Of a DNA stretch of 64,000 nucleotides, positions 1-9,147 are shown in pieces. The translations under genes were made by a program, and so were the position numbers. Numbering within the stretch: the first letter of the stretch is position 1; each line of letters opens with the position of its first letter. Below the pieces are notes generated by a model. It had not been told where the DNA came from. It worked only from the letters and a program-made list of their open reading frames with translations, and made no database searches. The DNA is from Bacteroidales bacterium UBA4772 (GTDB lineage: Bacteria > Bacteroidota > Bacteroidia > Bacteroidales > VadinHA17): positions 28,340 to 92,339 of the forward strand of contig DHHM01000022.1 in NCBI GenBank assembly GCA_002403305.1. Reading direction: 5' to 3'.

Positions 1-65
1 CTATCGGGGCTGGCTCTACGGGGTAAAAAATCAATGATGGCCTATTGTGCTACAATACCTAAACC

Positions 66-92
66 CCCCGATACGCCTTCCGGCTATCGGGG
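66..92. repeat. CCCCGATA/TATCGGGG hairpin element
   Basis: An 8-bp perfect inverted repeat (CCCCGATA at 66-73, TATCGGGG at 85-92) encloses an 11-base loop that itself holds GCC/GGC. The surrounding 60 bases, from GCTACAATACCT through the hairpin to CGCTACACG, recur at 12794-12856, so this is a dispersed intergenic element rather than a gene-specific terminator. Confidence 0.8.
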
Positions 93-123
93 CAGGCGCT
101 ACACGGCAGGGATTTCAGACACT

Positions 124-161
124 ACTGCCGACTGCCGACTGCCGACTGCCGACTGCCGACT
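124..161. repeat. Heptamer tandem repeat (ACTGCCG)5
   Basis: Five perfect copies of ACTGCCG plus a partial sixth run from 124 to 161 and end four bases before the ileS stop codon. This is one of many period-7 arrays with different units in the intergenic DNA of this window. Confidence 0.95.
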
Positions 162-164
162 GAA

Positions 165-3100
165 TCAGACCTTCTCTACCAACACCCGCACCATCTGCTC
201 CTCGATGTCCGTCTCGCGGACGGCGGGGGAGGTGAGGGCGGAGGAGGGGGCAAGGGAGATATCCAGCGCCAGCGTCTGCGCCGCGATGTAGTCGGCGTGC
301 TTGCGCACGGCAGCAGCGACCGCCGGCAGTTCCTCAATCACCACCCTGATCTTGTCGGTAACCTCGAAGCCGCTCTCCTTGCGTATGTTCTGTATGCGGT
401 TCACGAACTCGCGGGCGATGCCCTCATGCAGCAGCTCCTCAGTGACGGTGATGTCGAGCGCCACCGTCAGCTTGCCCTCGTTGGCCACCAGCCATCCGGG
501 TATGTCCTCGGAGATAATCTCCACCTCATCGGCGGTGATGGCATAGGCCTCTCCGTCAAGTTTCAGGGTCCAGGTGCCTAGCTTCTCGAACTCAGCTATC
601 TCCTCCTGCGTCATGGCCAGGATGGCGGCTCCCGCCTCCTTCATCTTCTTGCCGAAGCGTGGTCCCAGCAGCTTGAAGCTGGGCTTCACCTTGCGGATGA
701 GCATGCCCGACGTGTCATCGACATACTCCACCTCCCTGACGTTCACCTCGGCCAGTATCAGCGACCTGACAGCCTCGAATTTCTTTTTGAACTGCCCGTT
801 GGTCACCGGCACCATGATCTTCGCCAGCGGCTGTCGCACCCTGATGTTCACCCGGCGCCGCAGCGCAAGGATCATCGACGATATCTTCTGGGCTATCTCC
901 ATCCTCTCCTCGAGATGCTTGTCTATCAGCTTTTTATCGTATGACGGGAAGGCTACGAGATGCACCGACTCTTCGCTGTGCCTGCCGCTAACGGCATTCA
1001 GGTCGACGAAGATGCGGTCGGTGAAGAAGGGTATGAGGGGTGCTGCCAGGATGGACACGGTCTCGAGGCAGGTGTATAGTGTCTGGTAGGCCGACAGCTT
1101 GTCCTCGTCGAGCCCGCCGCCCCAGTACCTCTTGCGGTTGAGGCGCACGTACCAGTTCGAGAGGTTCTCGGTAACAAAATCCGAAATGGCCCGTCCCGCC
1201 GGGGTGATGTCATAGTCGTCATACCGTTCCGTCACCTCCTTCACCAGCGTGTTGAGCAGCGAGATGATCCAGCGGTCTATCTCCGGCCTGCGTTCGACGG
1301 GCACCTGCGGCTCCCTGCCGGTAAAGCCGTCGACGTTGGCATAGAGGGCGAAGAACGAATATGTGTTGTAGAGTGTGCCGAAGAACTTGCGCTTCACCTC
1401 CTCCACGCCCGAGATGTCAAACCGGAGGTTATCCCACGGCTGCGCGTTGGTGAGCATGTACCACCTCACCGGATCGGCACCGTGCTGGTCGATGATGATG
1501 AAGGGATCAACGGCATTGCCCAGCCGCTTCGACATCTTGTTTCCGTTCTTGTCGAGCAGCAGCCCGTTGGATATGATGTTTTTAAACGATACCGAATCGG
1601 ATATCATCGTGGCGATGGCATGCAGCGTGAAGAACCATCCGCGTGTCTGGTCGACACCCTCGGCGATATAGTCTGCCGGGAACATCTCACTAAAATTATC
1701 CTTGTTCTCAAACGGGTAGTGTGCCTGCGCATAGGGCATCGCTCCGGAGTCGAACCACACGTCTATCAGGTCGGGCTCGCGGCGCATGGGCCTGCCGGTG
1801 GGACTGACCAGTATTATCTCATCGACAAACGGCCTGTGCAGGTCGAGCAGCGAGTAGTTCTCCGCGCTGTTGTCGCCCTCGACGAAGCTCGCCAGCGGGT
1901 TGTGCATCATGTATCCCGCGTCGATGCTGCGGGTGATCTCTATCTTAAGCTCGGCCAGCGACCCGATGCATATCTCCTCCTGGCGGTCGTCGGTCATCCA
2001 GATGGGCAGCGGTGTGCCCCAGTAGCGTGAGCGCGACAGGTTCCAGTCGACGAGGTTCTCGAGCCACTTGCCAAAGCGGCCGGTGCCGGTGCTCCCGGGC
2101 TTCCAGTTGATTGTGTTGTTGAGCTCTATCATGCGGTCGCGCAGCGCGGTGGTGCGTATGAACCATGAGTCGAGCGGGTAATAGAGAACCGGCTTGTCGG
2201 TGCGCCAGCAGTGCGGGTAATTGTGAATCTGCTTCTCGATGCGGAACACCTTGCCCTGCTGCTTGAGCATCACGGCGATGTCGATGTCGAGGGTGTCGGC
2301 GCCCTCCGGCAGGCTCTCGTCGTATTCGTTTTTGACAAAACGGCCGGCAAAAGGACCGTAGGTTTCTGTATTGACCCGGGTGGCGATGAATGCCTGGTCG
2401 AGATCCTCAAGCGGCACCATCCGTCCGCGGCGGTCGACCAGCGGCGCCTGGAAGCCGTCGGACATCAGCACCAGCAGCGGCGGGACGCCATGCTCGCGCC
2501 CTGCACGGTAGTCGTCAGCACCGAATGTAGGCGCTATATGAACGATGCCCGTCCCGTCAACGGTGGTGACGAAATCGCCCGTGACCACCCGGAAAGCGCC
2601 GTCGTCAGGCTTTACCCAGTCGATAAGCTGTTCGTAGTCAATGTCTTTTAACTCCGAGCCCCTGTAGGTGCCGGTGACGGTGTACTCCAGCTTTTTGTCC
2701 GGCGCGAAGATCACCGGAAGAAGATCCCCGGCCAGTATGACTGTCAGGGGCTCACCGCTGTAGGGGTTCGTGGTGCGTACCCTGGCATATTGGATGTCGG
2801 GACCCACGGCCAGGGCGGTGTTGGAGGGCAGCGTCCAGGGTGTGGTGGTCCAGGCCATGATCTTCACCTCCTCGGTGTCGATGCCGCTGAAGAGGAACTC
2901 CGACTTCCCGTTGCGGATGAGGTTGAAGAGGGCGATGCAGGTGGTGTCCTTCACATCCCTGTAGCATCCCGGCATGTTGAGCTCGTGCGAGCTGAGGCCG
3001 GTGCCGGCGGCGGGGGAGAAGGGCTGTATGGTGTACCCCTCGTAGAGGAGGTCCTTCTTGTAGAGCTCCTTCAGCAGCCACCAGAGGGTCTCGATATACC

Positions 3101-3566
3101 TGTTGTCATAGGTGATGTAGGGGTTGTCCATGTCGATCCAGTAGCCCATGTGGCGTGTCAGGTCCTCCCACGCGTCGGTGAACTTCATCACATCCTTGCG
3201 GCATGCGGCGTTGTACTCCTCCACGGAGATTTTTGTCCCGATGTCTTCCTTGGTGATGCCCAGCGACTTCTCCACGCCCAGCTCTACGGGTAGTCCGTGG
3301 GTGTCCCATCCTGCCTTGCGCTTCACCTCGTAGCCCTGCAGTGTCTTGTAGCGGCATACGGTGTCCTTGATGGCGCGCGACATGACATGATGAATTCCGG
3401 GCATCCCGTTGGCCGAGGGCGGACCCTCGTAGAAGACGAATTCGCCCTTGCCGTCACGGCTGCGCAGCGACCTGCGGAAGGTGTCGTTATCGTCCCACAT
3501 CTTCAGGACATCGTTGTTCACCTTCGGGAGGTCAAGACCCTTATACTCGGGAAATTTCTTCGACAT
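165..3566 (-). CDS. ileS: Isoleucyl-tRNA synthetase
   Basis: Cytosolic class Ia aminoacyl-tRNA synthetase that charges tRNA-Ile. The HIGH signature is present in its IleRS form (PPSANGMPGIHH, residues 49-60) and KMSKR lies at residues 677-681, followed by the anticodon-binding region. At 1133 residues it has the length usual in Bacteroidota. An upstream in-frame ATG at 3623 would add 19 residues, but the ATG at 3566 starts MSKKFPEYKGL, which fits the family. A TAnnTTTG box at 3589-3596 on the minus strand lies inside that extension and would serve a start at 3566. The gene is convergent with nothing in the window; its 3' end abuts a heptamer array. The function is considered secure. Confidence 0.97.
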   Translation of the reverse strand: MSKKFPEYKGLDLPKVNNDVLKMWDDNDTFRRSLRSRDGKGEFVFYEGPPSANGMPGIHHVMSRAIKDTVCRYKTLQGYEVKRKAGWDTHGLPVELGVEKSLGITKEDIGTKISVEEYNAACRKDVMKFTDAWEDLTRHMGYWIDMDNPYITYDNRYIETLWWLLKELYKKDLLYEGYTIQPFSPAAGTGLSSHELNMPGCYRDVKDTTCIALFNLIRNGKSEFLFSGIDTEEVKIMAWTTTPWTLPSNTALAVGPDIQYARVRTTNPYSGEPLTVILAGDLLPVIFAPDKKLEYTVTGTYRGSELKDIDYEQLIDWVKPDDGAFRVVTGDFVTTVDGTGIVHIAPTFGADDYRAGREHGVPPLLVLMSDGFQAPLVDRRGRMVPLEDLDQAFIATRVNTETYGPFAGRFVKNEYDESLPEGADTLDIDIAVMLKQQGKVFRIEKQIHNYPHCWRTDKPVLYYPLDSWFIRTTALRDRMIELNNTINWKPGSTGTGRFGKWLENLVDWNLSRSRYWGTPLPIWMTDDRQEEICIGSLAELKIEITRSIDAGYMMHNPLASFVEGDNSAENYSLLDLHRPFVDEIILVSPTGRPMRREPDLIDVWFDSGAMPYAQAHYPFENKDNFSEMFPADYIAEGVDQTRGWFFTLHAIATMISDSVSFKNIISNGLLLDKNGNKMSKRLGNAVDPFIIIDQHGADPVRWYMLTNAQPWDNLRFDISGVEEVKRKFFGTLYNTYSFFALYANVDGFTGREPQVPVERRPEIDRWIISLLNTLVKEVTERYDDYDITPAGRAISDFVTENLSNWYVRLNRKRYWGGGLDEDKLSAYQTLYTCLETVSILAAPLIPFFTDRIFVDLNAVSGRHSEESVHLVAFPSYDKKLIDKHLEERMEIAQKISSMILALRRRVNIRVRQPLAKIMVPVTNGQFKKKFEAVRSLILAEVNVREVEYVDDTSGMLIRKVKPSFKLLGPRFGKKMKEAGAAILAMTQEEIAEFEKLGTWTLKLDGEAYAITADEVEIISEDIPGWLVANEGKLTVALDITVTEELLHEGIAREFVNRIQNIRKESGFEVTDKIRVVIEELPAVAAAVRKHADYIAAQTLALDISLAPSSALTSPAVRETDIEEQMVRVLVEKV

Positions 3567-3588
3567 TTGCCTACAATTTTTCAGCTTG

Positions 3589-3596
3589 CAAAGGTA
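3589..3596 (-). promoter_or_regulatory. -7 promoter box of ileS
   Basis: On the minus strand the sequence reads TACCTTTG, matching the Bacteroidota -7 consensus TAnnTTTG. It sits 23 bases upstream of the chosen ileS ATG and supports that start over the longer one. Confidence 0.6.
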
Positions 3597-3683
3597 ATAA
3601 AAAGTCTGCAGGTCTCGGGTCATTATGTCTTAAGTCTTTTGCCACTCTCAGCACTTCAGGAATCAGGCCCTCAAGCCTTTGAC

Positions 3684-5048
3684 CTATTTCAAGGCATTGA
3701 CTACGTCATCGGGACTGAAGACAGTCACGTATTCGGGCAGATTGATTGCTTTGTGCTTCAAAAAAAGCACAGGAATTACTTTACGTGCTTTAATAAAAGG
3801 CAGGTTAGTAATCTTTTTCTTCAGGACCTCATACTCTGATGCAGCATTCGTTTTTTCACTCCATTTCGCTTCGCCTGCCACAATGATTTTTCTATCTCTC
3901 GATTCTGCAATTACATCGATTTCCAACTGAGAACCGTCAATGCCCCGACCCCACCAGCGTTTAGCCGGATTGAAATTATCATCAGGGAACAAAAATGGGA
4001 CAGCCTTACGGCACAGTTCTTCCCAAACGGAAGCAGTGTAAATGGGCATTTTCTTTTTTATATCCTGGAGAGCCTGTGATGTAAGCCCTAAATCAATACG
4101 ACTTTTTTCCGGAGCAATGAAGGTAAACCAGAAATTCAGAAAGGGATCATCAATTTTATAGAGAGTCTTTTTTGTTGATCGCAAGGATTCACCAAAGGGG
4201 ATCTCACGTCTGATATATTTCAGTTCAATAAGAAATGCCAGTATCCTGGAAAGGTGAGTGGAAGGTTTTTCCATTCGTGCGGCTATTTCAGAAAGCCTAT
4301 GGCAGCCGGAACCGATAAGAGTTAACATGGTGAACGCCTGAACGGAGGTTCTGATCTCATCTGAAAACAGACGTTCAGGTTCTTCTGCGAAGAGGCCGTA
4401 AGGATTAATAACATTATATTCAAGTGCCTCTTCGAGAGATCGCGACGATTTCCGTACTTCCCAATAACGGGGTATGCCTCCCCAGACACTGTATTCCATT
4501 ACAGCCTCTTCAGGTGTTATAGCAAGGAATGTCATGAGGTGATGAACAGACAGTGGTGAAATTTTCATTATTTCCCCCGCCCTGCCGTATAGTGGGGCTT
4601 TTTTGTTAAGTACCAGATCATGCATCATCATTTGTGATGACCCGCAGATGATGATGTTATAGTTGCTGTGCGCTCCGTCGTCATGAATATTCTGGATCAG
4701 GGATGGCAATTCCGGGGAGTTTTTTACAAGATAAGGAAACTCATCGATGCAAAGCGTAATGCGTTTGTGCAGTGACCTATTAAGGGTTCTCAACAGCGAA
4801 TCCCAGTCCGGATATACAGGAGTAGAAAAGCCAGAGATAATTCCCTCAATTCTTTCTGCTAAAGCGCTGATCTGCAGTGGGGTTTCCCGCATGTCTGCAG
4901 AAAAGAATATTGTGTTGTTGTCTATGATTTGCCTTAACAATGTTGATTTGCCACTGCGACGTCTGCCGTAGATCACTACTAACTGTGCCTTCTCATTGCT
5001 TAATACTCTTTTAAGCCTGGCGATTTCAATATTCCTGTTAACAAACAT
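3684..5048 (-). CDS. AAA ATPase with DUF234-type C-terminus
   Basis: ATP-binding protein of the archaeal-ATPase/DUF234 group, 454 residues. The Walker A motif GRRRSGKST spans residues 28-36 and a Walker B-like CIDEFPYLV has Asp102-Glu103. A winged-helix-like middle is followed by a C-terminal segment with FLNFWFTF, EIDVIAES and GEAKWSEK, resembling the nuclease-like domain of this family (E-D...E-x-K pattern). Cellular role is unknown; such genes are common as singletons in Bacteroidota and archaea. It sits between ileS and the DksA-like gene, with its own TAnnTTTG box at 5066-5073, which suggests independent transcription and probable insertion into an older gene order. The family call is firm and the function is open. 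Confidence 0.85.
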   Translation of the reverse strand: MFVNRNIEIARLKRVLSNEKAQLVVIYGRRRSGKSTLLRQIIDNNTIFFSADMRETPLQISALAERIEGIISGFSTPVYPDWDSLLRTLNRSLHKRITLCIDEFPYLVKNSPELPSLIQNIHDDGAHSNYNIIICGSSQMMMHDLVLNKKAPLYGRAGEIMKISPLSVHHLMTFLAITPEEAVMEYSVWGGIPRYWEVRKSSRSLEEALEYNVINPYGLFAEEPERLFSDEIRTSVQAFTMLTLIGSGCHRLSEIAARMEKPSTHLSRILAFLIELKYIRREIPFGESLRSTKKTLYKIDDPFLNFWFTFIAPEKSRIDLGLTSQALQDIKKKMPIYTASVWEELCRKAVPFLFPDDNFNPAKRWWGRGIDGSQLEIDVIAESRDRKIIVAGEAKWSEKTNAASEYEVLKKKITNLPFIKARKVIPVLFLKHKAINLPEYVTVFSPDDVVNALK

Positions 5049-5065
5049 GATAAAATTATGCTTAA

Positions 5066-5073
5066 CAAAAATA
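5066..5073 (-). promoter_or_regulatory. -7 promoter box of the ATPase gene
   Basis: The minus strand reads TATTTTTG, a match to TAnnTTTG, 18 bases upstream of the ATG at 5048. Confidence 0.55.
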
Positions 5074-5276
5074 ATGTTTCACAAACATAATTACAAATAA
5101 TTACTTCAAAAATTTACTCAGTGTCTTGAGAAATTTTGCTCAGTCCAGTTAGTATATTTAGATGACATGCGGCAGATCAGTCCTGGAAGCTATCGGGGGA
5201 ATCTGACTGTAGAATATCATCATAGAAATCACAATCTTTATAGTATATTGATAATCATATAAATAAGGCTTTGACT

Positions 5277-5304
5277 ACTGCCTATTGCCTACTGCCTGCT
5301 GCCT
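5277..5304. repeat. Heptamer tandem repeat, unit near ACTGCCT
   Basis: Four consecutive 7-base units, ACTGCCT, ATTGCCT, ACTGCCT and GCTGCCT, lie in the spacer upstream of the DksA-like gene. Confidence 0.85.
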
Positions 5305-5340
5305 CATAGCGAATAATGAAAATCATATCATATTTTATAT

Positions 5341-5348
5341 TACATTTG
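5341..5348 (+). promoter_or_regulatory. -7 promoter box of the DksA-like gene
   Basis: TACATTTG matches the consensus TAnnTTTG and lies 25 bases upstream of the ATG at 5374. Confidence 0.6.
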
Positions 5349-5373
5349 CGGCATAATTCAAACACCGGTAGCC

Positions 5374-5751
5374 ATGGCAGAAAAGACAAAATATTCGGAT
5401 GAGGAGCTGGAGGAGTTCAGGCAGTTGATCATGGCCAAACTCGACAAAGCCAGGAAAGACTACGAGGTTCTCAAGGCAAGCATTACCCATGAGGATAACA
5501 ACGATACCATGGACACCTCTCCCACCTTCAAGGTGCTGGAAGAGGGTGCCACCACACTGTCAAAGGAGGAGGCCGGCAGGCTGGCACAGCGTCAGCTGAA
5601 GTTCATACAGCACCTGCAGGCGGCGCTGGTACGTATCGAGAACAAGACCTACGGCATCTGTCGTGAGACGGGCCAGCTCATCAGCAAGGAGCGTCTCCGC
5701 GCCGTACCTCACGCCACTCTGTGCATGGAGGCTAAGCTGAAACAGAAATAA
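5374..5751 (+). CDS. DksA/TraR family transcriptional regulator
   Basis: A 125-residue member of the DksA/TraR family, which acts through the RNA polymerase secondary channel. The first 90 residues form the predicted coiled-coil hairpin, rich in Glu/Lys, with an acidic tip region EDNNDTMD at 40-47. The C-terminal zinc-finger region keeps the family's YGIC...G and RLRA.P.ATLC framework, but only Cys96 and Cys117 remain of the four zinc ligands: the partner positions are Thr99 and Ala120. Such degenerate sites are common in this phylum. It is convergent with the sugar transferase gene and the two are separated by a bidirectional terminator. Family assignment is firm; the regulatory targets cannot be read from sequence. 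Confidence 0.93.
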   Translation: MAEKTKYSDEELEEFRQLIMAKLDKARKDYEVLKASITHEDNNDTMDTSPTFKVLEEGATTLSKEEAGRLAQRQLKFIQHLQAALVRIENKTYGICRETGQLISKERLRAVPHATLCMEAKLKQK

Positions 5752-5776
5752 CCTGAGGGACTCAGGGTCTCAATCT

Positions 5777-5810
5777 AAAAGGTCACGGGTCCTGACGCCA
5801 GTGACTTTTT
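5777..5810. terminator. Bidirectional intrinsic terminator
   Basis: AAAAGGTCAC (5777-5786) pairs with GTGACTTTTT (5801-5810) with one G-T pair and a 14-base loop. On the plus strand a T-rich tract follows. It lies between the stop codons of the convergent DksA-like gene and sugar transferase gene and can serve both. Confidence 0.8.
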
Positions 5811-5815
5811 TCCTT

Positions 5816-7336
5816 TTACGCCGATCTCGCGCTCCTGAACAGGATGTTGTAAACACTGCGGGCGAAGTACCTGATATCTGTGCCTGCCGGGTTCTTGTCC
5901 CAGGAATCGAAATACTTCTTCTCCGACAGCTGGATGGCCTCGAGCCCTGCCGGCATGTCGGCATAATAGGGGGGCATGAGGCCGGGCTTGTATTGTATGC
6001 GCCGGTCGCGGATGTCATCGTTGTAGAGGCTGAAGTAGTGGTTCGACAGCGGCCGCACGCCGAAGATCTTTATATCGCCCCGGAGGATATTGTAGAGCAT
6101 CGGCAGCTCGTCGATCCATACGCGCCGGGCAAACCGTCCCCAGGTGGTGACACGGAAGTCGTGCTTCAGCTTGCCACCGTCGGCGAGGTCATGAAGATCA
6201 TATATATAATCCTGTATGTACTCCGAATAGGGGTGCATGGTGCGCAGCTTGTATACATTGAACAGATGTCCGTCGCGCCCCACGCGTGGCAGGGCTATAA
6301 TAAACCCGTAGCCGTTGCCGTTGGCATGCGCCGGCTCGGTCTTACGCTGCGCCTTGACGCACAGCATGTTGCCTGCAAACCTCTCCTGCCTGATGGAGAA
6401 GCCGGCACGACAGAGACGTCCCAGCGCCTCGGCCCTGGAGAAGGGCGGATTGGCACCGCCGGTGAAGGACTCCCAGAGTCCGCGGGTGAGGCGCAGGCGG
6501 GGCGTGACACGGTTGATGAAGAAATCGGGCAGGGCTATGAGGAAATAGATCACGGGCGAGTATTTCTGCCGCAGGCGTTGTGCCCGCTGCTCGAGCGTCT
6601 CCACCGAACAGAGGAAGAAGCCGTCGCTGCCAAGCCTGCCGTTGACGGTGTCGAGGAACCTGTCGAGCTTCCTGATGCTGTTGATGGGTTTCAGGTTGAT
6701 GATGCAGGTGTAATCGCCCTTTTCGAGGTTCTGTATGTTAAAGGCCTCTCCTGTTGATACTATCGCCAGCCGTGATGTCTCGTCGGTGCTGATCATCGCC
6801 GACAGCGCCTCGGCGCGTTCGCGCGAGCATCCCTCCTGGAGACGCATCGTCAGCTGGGGGTCGGGAGTGACCTCCATGTCGTTGGCAGCGGCATGTGCCC
6901 GCTCAACCATCTCCCTCTCGGACAGCAGTTCAGGGGCTGGCTGCAGCAGCGGCGCCTTCCTGAAGGCCAGGTAGAGAGTACCGAACACCAGCTCCAGCAT
7001 TGTGGCGGTGAGGGCCGTGCCGAACACCACCTGCCTCGAGTAGCCCAGGTCGCGCGAGGCAAACAGCAGCAGGGCCGCAATGCCTGTCGCGGTGAGGTTC
7101 GACGCCAAGACATGCGAGAAGAGGGTGCGGAGGTTGATGATATGCCCGCGGCCTATCTTCCCGGAGACGGCAGAAACGATGAGCCACAGCAGCGCCAGCA
7201 CGATGAAAAAGGTGAGATGCGACGGAACATATGCCTTCAACCCCGCCGGCTTGAGCATCGTCATAAAGATATATGACAACGTAAGTATTGCAATATCAGC
7301 TGATAATGTGTAAACACGAAAGCGTCCTTTTTTCAT
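5816..7336 (-). CDS. Polyprenyl-phosphate sugar-1-phosphate transferase (bacterial sugar transferase)
   Basis: Membrane enzyme expected to transfer a sugar-1-phosphate from a UDP-sugar to undecaprenyl phosphate, the first step of lipid-linked glycan assembly. The N-terminal 130 residues carry four hydrophobic segments, a soluble middle follows, and the C-terminal part has the bacterial sugar transferase core: YKLRTMHPYSEY, then the Asp-Glu dyad in WIDELPMLYN and GVRPLS (usually GPRP). At 506 residues it has the long WbaP/WcaJ-like layout, but the PglC-type membrane hairpin before the catalytic core is not obvious. The last 20 codons recur as a remnant at 13729-13788. The gene is divergent from the Wzi-like gene. 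The family is likely and the sugar specificity unknown. Confidence 0.85.
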   Translation of the reverse strand: MKKGRFRVYTLSADIAILTLSYIFMTMLKPAGLKAYVPSHLTFFIVLALLWLIVSAVSGKIGRGHIINLRTLFSHVLASNLTATGIAALLLFASRDLGYSRQVVFGTALTATMLELVFGTLYLAFRKAPLLQPAPELLSEREMVERAHAAANDMEVTPDPQLTMRLQEGCSRERAEALSAMISTDETSRLAIVSTGEAFNIQNLEKGDYTCIINLKPINSIRKLDRFLDTVNGRLGSDGFFLCSVETLEQRAQRLRQKYSPVIYFLIALPDFFINRVTPRLRLTRGLWESFTGGANPPFSRAEALGRLCRAGFSIRQERFAGNMLCVKAQRKTEPAHANGNGYGFIIALPRVGRDGHLFNVYKLRTMHPYSEYIQDYIYDLHDLADGGKLKHDFRVTTWGRFARRVWIDELPMLYNILRGDIKIFGVRPLSNHYFSLYNDDIRDRRIQYKPGLMPPYYADMPAGLEAIQLSEKKYFDSWDKNPAGTDIRYFARSVYNILFRSARSA

Positions 7337-7383
7337 TTCCCCCTAAGTTTTCAGACAGAACAATGCAAATGTCACTCAAGCGT

Positions 7384-7391
7384 TATCTTTG
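7384..7391 (+). promoter_or_regulatory. -7 promoter box of the Wzi-like gene
   Basis: TATCTTTG matches TAnnTTTG and ends 15 bases before the GTG start at 7407, giving a very short leader. Confidence 0.6.
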
Positions 7392-7406
7392 TAAAAACCC
7401 GATTCA

Positions 7407-9038
7407 GTGAACTATTCAACATACCTGATAACTTTATTAACAATACTCTTATTGTGTGGCGGCCTCACGGGCTCTGCGCAGTCGATCCCCGAACCTGTGG
7501 CCGACGGAGGCATTTACCTCTTCCTCGACGAGCTGGCGGGCGACGGGTTGACAGATCTGAACAGGGCGGTGAGGCCCTATAGCAGGAGGATGATAACGGC
7601 GGCGCTGGAGGAGGCGGAAGGCCACGGGGAGCAGCTCACCGGGCGGCAGCGCCGCGAGCTCGACTTCTGGCTCGAAGCATACGGCATGACCACCCCGCAG
7701 GGTAAGCTGAAGCTGGTGTATAACCCGGCCACGGCACAGTACCGCGACTCCCTTTTCAGCATTACTGTCTCGCCGATACTGGGAATAACCGGCGGTCTGA
7801 CCCCTGACGCATCAGCAGACTGGCTGACAGGCGTGGCAAATACCCGCCCCGTAAGCTGGAAGAACGGGGCGAAGGTGTACGGTAATTATCGCAACTGGGG
7901 GTTCTTCGCAGCGCTGCAGGACAACCACCAGGATCCGCTGCCGGGAAGCGCACAGTACCTTACGCGGGAGCGCGGAGGGCATATCAAGGGCGGCACCGAT
8001 TTTTCGGAGATGACCGGCGGCATAAGCTACAGCTGGGAGTGGGGTGACATCGCCTTTATGAAGGACGCCCCGGTGTGGGGCAGCGGCTATGCCGGGACGA
8101 ATATTTTCTCGGGCAGGGCGCCGTCGTTCATGCAGATAAGGCTTCATCTGCAGCCCGTGCGCTGGGCAGAGATGACCTGGATGCACGGCTGGCTCACCTC
8201 GATGGTGATCGACTCCACCCGCTCGTTCTGGGTCACCAATGCCTACGGCACCGACTACCGCGAGCTCTACCGCCGCAAATACATCGCTGCCAACATCTTC
8301 ACCGTCACCCCCGTGCCGCGACTGAAGGTATCGCTGGGCAACAGTGTCATCTGGTCCGACCCGCGGCTGTCGCCCTACTACCTGATGCCCATCTTCTTTT
8401 ATAAGTCGGTGGATCACGGCATCACCTCGGGCATAGAGAACAGCAACTCGCAGATGTTCCTCGACGTCAGCTCCACCAACATACGGCACCTGCATCTCTA
8501 CGGCACCCTCTTCATCGATGAGATGTCGACGAAGCGGTTCTTCACCTCCGATTACAATTTCTTCTCGTGGAAGGGAGGGTTCCGCGGCGGCAACTTCAGC
8601 TTCATGCGCAACATATGGCTGACGGCGGAGTGCACCTTCACCTACCCGCTAACGTTCCAGCACAATGTGCCCGTGCTCACCTTCGAGAACCAGGGTTACA
8701 ACATGGGTCACTGGCTGCGCGACAATAGCCGCAGCTGGTATTTCGCGCTCGACTGGCGGCCGGTGCGCACCATGACCCTCCGGCTGTGGCACGAATGGTC
8801 GGAGCGGAGTGTTGACTACCAGAGCATTGGGGGCACAAGGATAGGGTTGCCTTACCTTGAGTCAGTCGAGTGGAGCAACACCGCCACCGGCCTCGATGCC
8901 AGCTGGTATGTCACCGGCGGCGTACAGGTGCGGGCCGCAGTCACCCGGCGCAATGTCACGGGTAATCAGTTCTGGTACCCCTCGCACCTGTTCGGCCAAA
9001 CCACCTCGTTTACCGGCGGGGTGGTCTGGGGATTCTGA
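7407..9038 (+). CDS. Capsule assembly Wzi family outer-membrane protein
   Basis: Predicted outer-membrane beta-barrel of the Wzi type, 543 residues, thought to help capsular polysaccharide attach at or pass the outer membrane. A GTG start gives a clear signal peptide (MNYSTYLITLLTILLLCGG, cleavage near GSAQS). The rest alternates short amphipathic strands rich in Tyr/Trp, as in SYSWEWGDIAFMKD, and ends with the aromatic-terminal strand GGVVWGF typical of barrel proteins. Its position, divergent from a polysaccharide-initiating transferase, supports a role in glycan export. The family call is good; there is no direct proof of substrate. Confidence 0.88.
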   Translation: MNYSTYLITLLTILLLCGGLTGSAQSIPEPVADGGIYLFLDELAGDGLTDLNRAVRPYSRRMITAALEEAEGHGEQLTGRQRRELDFWLEAYGMTTPQGKLKLVYNPATAQYRDSLFSITVSPILGITGGLTPDASADWLTGVANTRPVSWKNGAKVYGNYRNWGFFAALQDNHQDPLPGSAQYLTRERGGHIKGGTDFSEMTGGISYSWEWGDIAFMKDAPVWGSGYAGTNIFSGRAPSFMQIRLHLQPVRWAEMTWMHGWLTSMVIDSTRSFWVTNAYGTDYRELYRRKYIAANIFTVTPVPRLKVSLGNSVIWSDPRLSPYYLMPIFFYKSVDHGITSGIENSNSQMFLDVSSTNIRHLHLYGTLFIDEMSTKRFFTSDYNFFSWKGGFRGGNFSFMRNIWLTAECTFTYPLTFQHNVPVLTFENQGYNMGHWLRDNSRSWYFALDWRPVRTMTLRLWHEWSERSVDYQSIGGTRIGLPYLESVEWSNTATGLDASWYVTGGVQVRAAVTRRNVTGNQFWYPSHLFGQTTSFTGGVVWGF

Positions 9039-9135
9039 TAGCTACGCTCAGTGGCAGCTGATCATGACGGGTGGTCATATGGTGCCGGCCTGTCCTGAAA
9101 ACCGGTCCTAATGCACATTCATTCAGTTTTTTTCA

Positions 9136-9143
9136 TACTTTTG
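9136..9143 (+). promoter_or_regulatory. -7 promoter box, near-leaderless
   Basis: TACTTTTG matches TAnnTTTG and ends only four bases before the ATG at 9148, so transcription would start at or very near the start codon. Confidence 0.55.
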
Positions 9144-9147
9144 AAGT

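Larger units (their letters stand above)
5049..5373. other. Intergenic region between ATPase and DksA-like gene
   Basis: The 325 bases hold the divergent promoters of the flanking genes (boxes at 5066-5073 minus and 5341-5348 plus), a half hairpin element GCTATCGGGG at about 5189, and four units of a degenerate 7-bp repeat (consensus ACTGCCT) at 5277-5304. No coding sequence is seen. In many Bacteroidota ileS and the DksA-like gene are direct neighbours, so the ATPase probably entered here. Confidence 0.7.

Noticed and set aside
7812..8495. Minus-strand open frame opposite the Wzi-like gene
   Set aside because: It is antisense to a gene with a signal peptide and barrel pattern, has no start signals, and its composition is that of a shadow frame.
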